From NCBI RefSeq assembly GCF_032362555.1, contig NC_083515.1, positions 4,375,001 through 4,439,000 of the forward strand: a stretch of 64,000 nucleotides of DNA. The letters are read 5' to 3'. Origin of the DNA: Amyelois transitella (lineage: Eukaryota; Arthropoda; Insecta; Lepidoptera; Pyralidae). The position numbers and the translations under genes are program-made. How positions within the stretch are numbered: position 1 is the stretch's first letter; each line of letters starts with the position of its first letter. A model generated the notes under the pieces. It saw only the letters and a list, made by a program, of their open reading frames with translations. It was not told where the DNA came from and did no database searches. Positions 30,914 to 41,074 of this stretch are shown here, in pieces.

Positions 30914-30965
30914 GTTGCTGGCCGCAGATGGCAAGCTGTCGCACCAATGAATGGAGTGGTTACGT
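30914..30965 (+). other. Splice-flanked 52-bp island, possible exon
   Basis: Preceded by a pyrimidine tract and ag (ttttattttcccaag) and followed by a consensus donor GTAAGT. One frame is open (VAGRWQAVAPMNGVV). It is more GC-rich than its surroundings. It could be a 5' exon of the 33.8-kb gene or of a non-coding transcript. Confidence 0.25.
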
Positions 30966-31756
30966 AAGTATTCTCTTTAGTTATCAACAAGAAAATGTTC
31001 AAAGAAAATGAAAATTCAATTTATTATGGCGCCGTATTTATTTCGGGTTTTTTTTAATAGTTCCACGCAAATCTATTTTTTGTACTTGTATGTGTGCTCT
31101 CATCATAACGTTTTCGAGACTTGAAGTGGTTACAGCTACGTCCTGTATGTCCTACCTACTTACATTATTCTTTCCTTTATTTTTAATACCTTTTATTAAA
31201 TTATGCTATGTAAAATGCTTTTTCCTTTAGTCACTTCTTTATCTACAGATAAATATGTTATGTGTGGTGTTTCTCTTTTAATGTTGGGGAAGCAACAAGT
31301 AAATTAATATAAATGAAAAATAAACCTTTTTTATTTACGTTTTAGTACGGATTTAGGAAGACATGTTTCTCAGGAATGAAAAGATAGCAATAGACAAGTT
31401 TTTGCCCAACCTCGAATCCGTGGCTCGTTTTGTCAAACTTTATTTTGCAAGTTTTCTTTTTGGCCCGGATTCGCTAGTTTACTGAACTACGATCGAACAT
31501 GATAAAGAATTTTGTTACAATTTCAGTCTACGCCAACAAACTCCAAAGACGTGAACTCTCAAGGACTATTTTCATAAACTTGCCATGATAAATTTAGCGA
31601 GAAATCTATTGTAGAGACTTCGTTGAGCACTGCAGCTCATTCCATTTAGACATTGCATGGGGAGCGTGATTGAAATATGTTTATGAACTTATATGAAAGC
31701 AACCCTAGGGAACCAATACTCGTAATTCCCTATCGATAATACATTAGTTAAAGTTA

Positions 31757-32014
31757 CATACATACATAGGTCACGTCTTTATCCCTTGCGGGGTAGACAG
31801 AGCCAACAGTCTTGAAAAGACTGAATGGCCACGTTCAGCTATTTGGCTTAATGGTAGAATTGAGATTCAAATAGTGACAGGTTGCTAGCCCATCGCCTAA
31901 AAAATAATCCCAAGTTTGTAAGCCTATCCCTTAGTCGCCTTTTACGACATCCATGGGAAAGAGATGGAGTGGTCCTATTCTTTTTTGTATTGGTGCCGGG
32001 AACCACACGGCCAC
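31757..32014 (-). mobile_element. Full-length retroposon copy with 12-bp target-site duplication
   Basis: TAGTTAAAGTTA at 31745-31756 and 32015-32026 brackets the element, which runs from (catacata) to gggaaccacacggccac on the plus strand. Best local copy for defining the family consensus, about 258 bp. Confidence 0.92.
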
Positions 32015-32049
32015 TAGTTAAAGTTATGATTAACATATTTGATTACACT

Positions 32050-32290
32050 CGCATGTAGGCTTCGTCGGTCGCATGGTGGTGTCATCTAAAGTATAATCCC
32101 GTCAACGAACCTGGGTTCCAATCCCACTATGGCTGAGTGTTTATTTATGGCTTTTACTGATGTTAAAACCTAAGCCCAAATGTTAAACAATGCTCTGCAG
32201 GAGGAAACCTCCCCATGTAGCATATGAAGCGCTACATCGCATCGAACTGGTCAAGTTTATCTTCCTCCTAATAGGGTCATCTTGAAACAT
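32050..32290 (+). repeat. tRNA-promoter-like repeat fragment
   Basis: GGGTTCCAATCCC at 32113-32125 resembles a pol III B box, and gcatggtggtg about 45 bp upstream could be a weak A box. This is the layout of a tRNA-derived SINE head. No cloverleaf is formed. Low certainty. Confidence 0.3.
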
Positions 32291-32639
32291 GACTATACGT
32301 GGACCCAACGCTTTCACTATTCGGCAAAAATAAGGTAAACAAATCTATTGTTATAACTACTAGATCGTTGCGAAGTTAGAAACCACGATTTTTACAAAAT
32401 CGAGAATATCTCAAAAACGACAAAAGTTATCGAATAACAAACATACACTTACATAAAAAAATGTGTCTTCGCCTCTTATTTAATTGACAACATATTTTGT
32501 GGTTTATACAACATACTTTCGATGCCCAAAACTAGAAAATATTTAAAAAAAAGATTTAGCAAATTTTCCTTTTCTTGGACCAAGTAAGTATATTCATTCA
32601 TTAAAAAAAAAACGATAATATAATGGGTATTACAACGTT

Positions 32640-32795
32640 ATAGGGATTCCTCTTTTAGCTGATGGACTAGCAACCTGTCACCATTTGAATCTCAATTCTA
32701 TCATAAACCCAAACAGCTCAACGTGGCTTATTAGTCTTTTCAAGACTATTTGGTCTTGTCTACCCCGCCAGGGATAAATACGTGATTATTTGAAT
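32640..32795 (+). mobile_element. Partial TATG-tailed retroposon
   Basis: Carries gctgatggactagcaacctgtc, atttgaatctcaattcta and ggtcttgtctaccccgcc. Diverged tail. Confidence 0.65.
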
Positions 32796-33109
32796 GTTTA
32801 GATATTTTTTATCTATAAGGACTTGTCCATTCATTTCAAAATTTTACCTGGTACCAACAAGCCTAGCAAATTAAAATTAATAATGCTTAAGAAGGGTCCG
32901 ATAAAAGGTTGTCCCCGTTCTACCCTTTGTGTTAAAAGCAATTCAAAGATTGCGGGTGTGTGATTCAAAACTTTGTTTCTAAAGCGCTGAGTAGGTCGCC
33001 GAAATTGAAAATAGGGCTTTTGATATAATTGGATCAAATTAAGGCCTGCACGGAGACTGAAACTAAAAGTAGGCTTTGCGACGGACGTTTCGCAATCGAG
33101 TGTTTTTAT

Positions 33110-33792
33110 CGGAGCAGAGTGAAGGCAGGCACGCGCGGTGCGGCGCGACGGCGCGTCGAGCGCAGCGTCGATACGCGCACCGACCTGACGTCGCCGCCGC
33201 CGCGGGCCGGCGCACTCCGCTGCTCTGCCCCACGACGAGCGCCTTCGCGACGCACGTCACCCGCGAGTCACCCGACCTCAAACACCATAAACCGCGCATC
33301 GCAACCCTATTTTATATGTAGTTAGTGACTGTTCAATACAACGCAGTGAACGAATCGCATTGGGACTTATTTGTGAAACGGAATACAAGTCGATTTGGAT
33401 CTAGTGAAAACAAACACATCACAGAATCATAAAACGCGCAAGCGCGTTGCACGCGGACATGACGAGAGCAGCCATCTTGGCTGAGGACGCACTTTCGCCT
33501 CGCCCCAGCTTCTGTATCTGAGCAGGATCCTAGAGATAAACTGTCGCGGGTGAAATGTGCCGCGGCCGAAGCTTCGCAGCGGGCGAACTTTGAGCCCGCA
33601 TCGCGCGGCTATCGATCGGTAGCGACATGGCGCTCGCTGAGTGAATGCGGACATCGGGATCGCGCTGCAGCCCCCGCAGAGATTCGCGTGCCGTAAGTGA
33701 TAGTGTCGGAGTGGTCGCGCGGTATGTGAAACGGAGTGACGTCGTGGTTGGGAGGGCGCGCGGGCGGCGGCGGGCCCGGCTGACCGCGCGCC
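33110..33792 (+). promoter_or_regulatory. CpG-rich promoter/5' UTR island
   Basis: GC content and CpG density rise abruptly at about 33110 and continue into the coding exon at 33793. Short ORFs on both strands here are low-complexity by-products of the base composition. The transcription start is not fixed. Confidence 0.55.
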
Positions 33793-34292
33793 ATGGGCGA
33801 GGAGTACGCGCGCTCCCCGTGCGAGCGTTTTCCGGCGGCGGGCGCGTTCAGCGTGGCGCCGCCGGAGCGGCTCAGCCCGCCGCCGCCCGCGCCGCTGCCG
33901 GACCGTTTCTCAGCGTCCCCGAGGCGTGTGCGCCGTTGTGCCGAAGCGGAGCGCGCGCGACGCCCTCGTTATGTGCCTCCAGCGGCTCACGTACCCGTCG
34001 AGCGGTACGTGCCCAGGCCGCCGGCACCATTGCGGCCTCCACCGCCGGTGTACTGCGGGCTGGCGTGCCGGCCTCCGGCACCACGAAAGTGTTGCGGTCC
34101 CGCTTGCCGCGAAGACATCGCGGGCTCACCGCCTCCAACGCGCTATGTGGAGTACGTAGGTGCTGCTGCAGCTCGTCGTTTAGCTTGCACCCCACCGCCG
34201 CCGCCACCACCAGCTCTACAGCTGCCCTGCGAGCCACAGGAGCCGCCATGCTGTGTACAGGCTCGCAGAAGACCGCAACCTCCACATGATTG
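33793..34292 (+). CDS. First coding exon of a Pro/Arg/Cys-rich protein (partial gene)
   Basis: The ATG in gcgcgccATGG (good Kozak) opens a frame, MGEEYARSPCERFPAAGAF, that stays open for 166 codons and reaches a consensus donor G|GTGAGT at 34292/34293, leaving two nt (TG). The frame would stop two codons past the donor if unspliced, so splicing is required. The product is Pro-rich (PPPPAP, RPPPPVY, TPPPPPPP), with Arg and regularly spaced Cys (CGLACRPPAPRKCCGPAC); there is no signal peptide and no recognised domain. It looks like a disordered N-terminal region, perhaps of a large signalling or neuronal gene given the long intron. A phase-matched candidate exon 2 lies at 55950-56043. Alternative frames here are also long because of GC bias; I preferred this one for its start context and its fit to the donor. 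Confidence 0.7.
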
Positions 34293-35074
34293 GTGAGTAC
34301 CATAACAACGTCACAACGTCACATATATCAATCAAATCCGTTTTGTACCACCAAGGTATAAGAACAGTTAGATTTCTTATTTCGTTTACGGCCACTAGTC
34401 AGGAAGGCGAATTAGGTAGAGATTAATGAATTTGTTCACGGTAAATGTATTTCTACCGGTCTTTAAAGTTAATGACGCATTTAAGGTTCAACCTTGAAGT
34501 CACCTCACCTCTCGTCAGAGTGAAATCCTCCTATAAAATTAATCGATTAGAATAATACATTGATGTTATCAGAAGGTTCTAAAATTCGCTATTGTTATAA
34601 TGTAAGGTATTGATCGGATTGGGAATGTTTAGGTAGGGTAGAGTTGGGGTACGTCGGAGATAGGTATGCCCAAAAGGGCTCAAAGGGTTTTTAACGATTC
34701 GTTTTGAATGACACCGAGGCTGGCTGTAATTGGTTAATATTTCGTGGATAAAATTGATACTGGGTGATTGATGATCGCGGTGCTAACGATTTTCGGTTTG
34801 GGACGAGCCGTTTATTCAATCTGATTAGACACTAATCTATTCCATGGGAATTCATATTCAGTAATAAACGAAAATATATTTAAAACACATTTACTCAATT
34901 TACCGAAAATAAACGAAACGCTACTTTGTTTGTAAATACTCGTAAAAACGGAGGTTTCCATTCATACCATTGCTAAGAGTTTAAAGTTTAAATAGCTTAC
35001 CGTTCCATGGACGACGATTTCATAGGTATTATAAAAGGTTTATTGAATATTCTTCTTAATACATACGAATATAA

Positions 35075-35135
35075 TATCTCTCCACTCTCCCGAAAAAGTA
35101 GGCAGAGACTACATTTTACCACCTGCCACGATCCC
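35075..35135 (-). mobile_element. RTE-like LINE tail fragment
   Basis: ctctcccgaaaaagtaggcagagact followed by cctgccacgatcc is the complement of the 4829-5003 repeat. Degraded. Confidence 0.4.
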
Positions 35136-35654
35136 TGTTTATATAAGTACATATAAATAAATTTACCAAAAATAAATAAATCCGTCAGCAGTTTCGCTCG
35201 CTAAGAAATGATTTTAGTCCCTCTCCTCAATCCCCAAGATATATACATAAAAGCCTAATTTCAGCTTCCAACACTGAGTGGTTTCGATTGTTCTGTCTGT
35301 TAATCAGTCAATCAGTCCGTGAGTCACTACTAATGGTTTTGATTGGTGATAGTCTTAGAATTCCAAAGATGTACACATAAAACTATGTACTTTCCATTCT
35401 GGTTAAAATTTTCGGGAGTAGTACATATTATGTGTTAAAACGCATGTCTAAACCATTCAGTTTCCCCTGGACACGATTTACAATGGCTGACATAGAAGCC
35501 TTTGAATAGCCTCCGAACTCAAGTTGGCCATCGTAAAAGGCGAATAAGGGTATAGGAGTATATTTATTTAGTGCAAACTTACACACTGGTCTGATATCGA
35601 TGAAAAACATATGGTGAGCCAGCTGCTTTTCTTCACATGCAGATTGTAAAAGTC

Positions 35655-35842
35655 AATGAAGGGTAAGGTTAATGAACTTGGGATTCTTCTTTTAGACGCT
35701 GAGTTAGTTACCTGCCACTCATTGAATCTCAATTCCATCATTAAGCCATACAGCTGAACGTGGCATTACAGTCTTTTTGAGATTGTTGCTTCTGTCTATG
35801 CGGTAAGGGATAAACACGTGCGTGGTTATATGTATGGCTTGT
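35655..35842 (+). mobile_element. Partial TATG-tailed retroposon
   Basis: aaacttgggattcttcttttagacg-like start, taagccatacagctgaacgtgg middle and tatgtatgg tail. Confidence 0.65.
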
Positions 35843-36127
35843 CTTTGTGACGTCTCTCTTTAGACGATCGCGCACCTACTTTCGCGTCTTGCATGTCATA
35901 CCAACTGCTCACTAAAGTACGAGTATCTATGTAATGCCTCCGAAAATACCATATTAGTAGCGTCAAACTGATCTTTGCAAATATGATCTACCAAAGTTGA
36001 CACGCTATAAAGAAGAAGACGCGAAAAACGTATAATAGACAGCTTGTAATGTATCAATTATATGCTTTTTAAGTTTAATCTCTCCTCTAATGCTATGAAT
36101 ATAACCGAAAAATATCATTCTACAATT

Positions 36128-36278
36128 TGATTCCTCTTGTAGGCGATGGGCTAGCAACCTGTCACTATTTGAATCTCGATTCCATCATTAAGCCATACAG
36201 CTACGTGACTTCTCTCTTTTTAAGACTGTTGGCTTTGTCTACCCCGCAAGGGATATAGATGTGGTTATATGTATGTAC
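36128..36278 (+). mobile_element. Partial TATG-tailed retroposon
   Basis: Good matches: aggcgatgggctagcaacc, ccccgcaagggatatagatg and tatgtatg. 5' half missing. Confidence 0.7.
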
Positions 36279-36825
36279 TTATTACCGAATAACTTTTTAG
36301 AAAAGAAGGGGTACCTATCTAGAATATTGAATTGATACGAATTTCGTCCTGCCTGACAATAGCTTCGGAATGAATTCTGTTAAAATTTATCAGTCTACCA
36401 CCATATTCTGTTTTAACTGATATTCTTCGTAGTATTTGCCAAATGCTTCTGTTTAGGTTAAGCAACTTAACATTCACCATAAAATTCCTAGGCACAAATA
36501 CTTGAACAATTTAAATTTATCTACGCGGTACAGTCTAAAGCAGTGTTTCGAGAGTTGGATAAGTACCAAGAGTTGGCATCTACCCTTATGCGGATGCTTT
36601 GTTTTATATTATTGCCTCTTAAATTTACAAAATTTCCGCTGGTCTCGTGCAGTCTATCGATTTTACGTGTGAATTTAATCCTTTGTTTACTATTCAGCTT
36701 AAAACCGTTGGTAATTTCAAGGATTCAAATCCCTTTTGTGTAAGTTTGAAAGATCACAACATTAAAAGTTGATTTGAGTATGTTGACAGGAATATTGAAA
36801 GCAAATACATACAAGCAAATAGTCA

Positions 36826-37005
36826 CGACAATATTCCTTGCGGGGTAGACAGAGCCTACAGTTTTGAAAAGACTGAAAGGCCACATTCAACTGTTTGTTT
36901 GATCTCAATTCCATTATTAACCCATACGGCTGACCGTGGCCTCTCAATCGTTTCAAGACTGTTGGCTCTGTCTGTCCCGTTAGGGGTAAAAACGTCATAA
37001 AGCAT
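36826..37005. repeat. Head-to-head pair of retroposon halves
   Basis: About 36830-36892 is the family on the minus strand (ccttgcggggtagacagagcc), and about 36900-36995 is the same region on the plus strand (gactgttggctctgtctgtccc), forming an imperfect inverted repeat. Confidence 0.7.
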
Positions 37006-37061
37006 TGAGATACTTCGTAAAAATTGTTGTAAATGTCATCATTTTCCAGTACCAAGTGTAA

Positions 37062-37119
37062 TGTATGTGTGTATGAAATAAGGAAATATGTATGTACTTA
37101 TTTCATACACACATACATA
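37062..37119. repeat. 22-bp perfect inverted repeat
   Basis: Arm 37062-37083 (ATGTATGTGTGTATGAAATA...) pairs exactly with 37098-37119. A second overlapping palindrome uses ggaaatatgtatgt. Probably built from retroposon tails. Confidence 0.85.
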
Positions 37120-37473
37120 TTTCCCTTACGGCGTAGGCAGAACGTTTTTTTAAAGGAAAAACCACGTGTTTATCATCGTCTTAAATTGCAAAATATTCCA
37201 CTGTTTTTGTAAATTTTATTGATTTACTCGAGAGGTCGAACGTAGTTTACTGCGTAGGAATAGGGATTTTTAATAAAATTCTACGTTTTACCTCCGTAGC
37301 TTAATAATAAACAGGTTATCGTAATTAGTATTATACTAGAAATCGAAATAATAAAAACCTATATTATCTATGCTCACATCACAAAGGTTTAAAAGTTTTA
37401 GAACTGCTTTCAGAGATACCCGCTATCAGTTACTTTTACTTTTTATATTATACTGATTAACAATACTTACTAG

Positions 37474-37695
37474 TTGATAACAAATATTATCTATTATCTA
37501 CAAAGTCGTAGGTTGCATTCAGCAAATGAACTCTCTTTCTCTAGTGATTCCCACATTACTGATGTAATCTTCACCAACTCGAAGAATCTGAATAAGGATG
37601 TAGCCCTCTTTACTTGGTCAGACCATCGTGTTGGTAACTCGTATTCTTTCTCCTTCAGTATTGCCAACAATTACCAGTTTATCAAGGAAACTTAG
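37474..37695 (+). CDS. Doubtful 73-codon ORF
   Basis: The frame holds ITDVIFTNSKNLNK and WSDHRVGNSY, with a more coding-like composition than its neighbours, but no start context, splice partner or recognisable domain. It may be a remnant of a transposon ORF. Confidence 0.15.
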   Translation: MITNIIYYLQSRRLHSANELSFSSDSHITDVIFTNSKNLNKDVALFTWSDHRVGNSYSFSFSIANNYQFIKET

Positions 37696-39892
37696 GCTAC
37701 ATAATATAAGGTTACATCGAATTGTAAATATTTAAGATATTTATTTAAATTTCTTTTTATTCGATAAAGTGTAACTACATATTATGTATAAAGAGTAACC
37801 TAGAATTAACTTTTGTCACCTATAAAAATATCGTCTTTCATCTATTTGAATGCTCGGCTTCGGCTTACTATCAATGATACATGCGTGAATCATCCAAGTA
37901 TACTTGTTGTATATAATTTATAGAAGTCACTATCACCTGTAATCGTTATCAGTGAACGTATTTTTGCCTTGCACTATTTGATAATGAGGTAATCATTATC
38001 TTATTCAGTGTGGCGATAACCACGGCCGAGACGTTTTATTCTCTATGTATATAATTTTCTTTTGGCCGGATTTACCTAACTTTGGTATATCAGTTTGTCT
38101 CAAAATTAGTATAATAAGCCTTATGTGTGTATGAATAAAACATTAATGTGTGTATGAGTGTGTGTTTATTGGTGAAGTGTCGTTTGTCGTAAATAATGTG
38201 CAGAGATGATTGGATTTTCCCATGAATTCTGATAAACATAAAAAGTAAGTTTTTAATAATCAAACGTATTTTCTTTTATAGAAAAGAATTACAAATTAGG
38301 AATTATCCGAAAAAAAAACAATTTATCGATCATCTTGCTATCTTTTATGGAAGTTACGTAGAACCTGTGTAGTCATACTGTAATTACAAATTTGAATTTT
38401 TATATATATTTTAGTCTTGGCGCTAGATTATGAGGGGGGAAAACCCTAAAATAAGGAACAGGCACAGGAGAAGAAGAAGTAATATATTTTTTAATATATA
38501 TGGTACCTATTACACAAATTGATGGACTCATTGATTTAGTTACGAGTATATAGTAGACATTTTCATATTCTCTAAAATTATTTATCATTACAATGACAAT
38601 TTGTAATAAAAATAGTAACAAAAAAAATAATACAGAAAATATTATTTTCCGTGATTTATCGTTCAACTAGATCTACTAACTACTATTGTTAAAAACCACA
38701 TATATATGTATGTGTATGAAATAGATACGGTAATATAATACTGTTCGGTCGAATCGTGGGAATATGAACGGGTACGTTAAATTTATACGTATTTTAAAAT
38801 ATGTTTTCTATTGGAGAGAGAATTTTGTTTGTCAAATTTATTAATGAAGTAAAAGAAGAAAAAATATCATAGTGACCCTGTAATATAAGTGCTTCAAAAA
38901 TGCAAATTTGTTAAATAACTTACTTTGAAATAATGGCAGTGAGGTCACTGTAGAGTTGTGTTCACTAATGTATTGGTAACATAGGACAAACTTTGCAAAT
39001 CGAAATATCAGATCAGTGTCAGACCAGACCCCTGACACTTCCTTACTTTTGACGCTTCACGTGTTTACTTTTCCATTAAATGTTGCCTCAAACATAATAA
39101 TACCTATAGGTACCTAAATAACATGTCTTTAAATAAATTCGGCGAGAGTTTACAAATTTTCTATAGGCACTTTATAGATTTGACATTTCCATTACGAAAA
39201 GGAAATTGGTTTGGAAGAATTTTGAGAATAAAAACTCTTTTGATAACTTTGTGATGTACGTAACAAGGGAAGATCCATTGTTGTACGGTTGGTTGTACAC
39301 ATGACAATTGATTTCCTTGTGAAAGGCTGAATGAAATATCTCTGAAGGGATCCAGGTGTCGTCATACCTAGTGACGATTATATATTGTAGGTATGTAGTG
39401 AAACTTTGATTATTACGTTAACATATGGGGCGTTGCGTTGATTCAAGATAAAGTCAATATAAAGCAGTTAAATCCAGGTGAGAATAAAAATGAAATCATA
39501 ACATATGATTCCAGATCAAAAGTACTGTCACAGAGTGGACTTAGTTGAAGTTCAGCAAGCAATATTCTGCTATTTGGTTACGATTTTTCTCGAGGCATTA
39601 CCAGTAAAGTTACAATTGTAGCAAGAATTTCAAGATCGAGGAGCGTATAAAGAATAGAAATGAGCATACAAAGACAAGACCTAGTATGGAAATCAATGTT
39701 ATCTAGTTCCTTTATTGATTGCCGGTTGACTGGAAGAGATCCCTTCATGGGACAAGTCCGCCTTTGCAAGTAATTTATTTCTTGTGTACAACTATGTACA
39801 AATTGTAACTATGTAAATTTCTGTGCAATAAAGATATTCCAAACACACAGAATAAAAAAGATCTGATTGTCCAAAAGATAAAAACATTTTTT

Positions 39893-40052
39893 ATATGCAG
39901 GAGGCAAAGGAAGAATGTATCTTTAAATCGGAGTCAGAAAGGTCATAGTGAAGAGAAAGAGGCGTATAGAGAAGGAATATGAAGGAATAATCACAAACGG
40001 GAAGTCTTTACCTACCCCTCCGGGAAAGAGAAGCGTAATTTTTTATGTTTCT
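39893..40052 (+). mobile_element. RTE-like LINE tail
   Basis: ggaggcaaaggaagaatg ... cctacccctccgggaaagag ... ttttatg: same 3' region as 4829-5003, diverged. Confidence 0.55.
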
Positions 40053-40483
40053 ATGTATATAAGAGGTGAGAGGCGCCATAGGTGGAGGTAACGCAAATGA
40101 AAAGAAATTATCCTAAGTAAGGTGCGTGATTTATCGATGGTGTTACTGAAAAAGAGCAAAACAGGCGAGTAAGGAAGATAAATGAATTACTGTTATTCTG
40201 AGCACACCCATTTGTAGTGAACCCTCTGAATCGGTTTTTACTGACATCGATCAAAGGTTTTTACTTGCGAACTTTTCGAATTAATTCTGATGTTGGTTTA
40301 AAACGGAAAAGGTTGAACGTTCGATGTGTATATATACATTCAATCATACTAGTAACATTGAGACTTATTGATTGCCTGAAAAATACATATTTGAACCCAT
40401 TTAGGCTAGAGGTAGTGTATAAACATATAATTGTAAATGCTTGAAAATGTAAGAGAACACTTTGAGAATACATACATATACAT

Positions 40484-40560
40484 GTAATCATTTCTTTATC
40501 CCGTTAGGAGTAGACAGCCAATAATATTGAAAAGATTATAATGCCAAATTTTCTACGAGG
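40484..40560 (-). mobile_element. Short retroposon fragment
   Basis: (cata) tail, then tttatcccgttaggagtagacagcc: the tail-proximal third of the family, diverged. Confidence 0.45.
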
Positions 40561-41074
40561 GGATATTTTGAAATTAGTACAGGAAAGATTTATTGTCTTA
40601 CGACCTGCGGGCCGGATTATCTAGTCATTATATAAATTTTAGAAGTTTGTAGTTGTTTCATCAACTGTCAAAAGCAGTATGATAAAAATAACATACCAGG
40701 AAATGGAGTAAGTATGGGTCGTAAAAGGAAAATTGAGGCATTAATACTTTTCTCTGTCATTATAAATTTACGTGGGAAAAGTTTTTCTACGTGGTTATTG
40801 TGGTTCTTAATAAAATTATATATTTTATTCTGGGCTCAAAGTTTAAAAGCAATATTTCATTTTTGCCTGGTGTTGGAAAAAATCTATGAACGTTTGATTG
40901 TTTATACTTGAAATCATGACCAATGTTGTTTAAGCTAAGTACAATCATACTTCATCGTATTTGGACTTGATCTGATGTAAGTATAGTCATTTACATAATT
41001 TGAACATCAGAATAATATTATATAGCAGCGAAGCCGCGTTTCAAACCGTTTGGTCTAAAGATTAGATATTTCGC

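Larger units (their letters stand above)
28840..33020. other. Intergenic stretch with repeats and two doubtful exons
   Basis: Contains retroposon copies at 29.2, 31.8 and 32.6 kb and a tRNA-promoter-like segment at 32.1 kb. A minus-strand ORF at 30068-30310 and a splice-flanked island at 30914-30965 are listed separately as uncertain. Nothing else could be supported. Confidence 0.5.

Noticed and set aside
33645-34303. Long overlapping ORFs in other frames and on the minus strand across the CpG island (33645-34289 plus; 33872-34303 minus)
   Set aside because: GC-rich composition removes stop codons in all frames. They lack the start context and exact fit to the 34292 donor seen for the 33793 frame.
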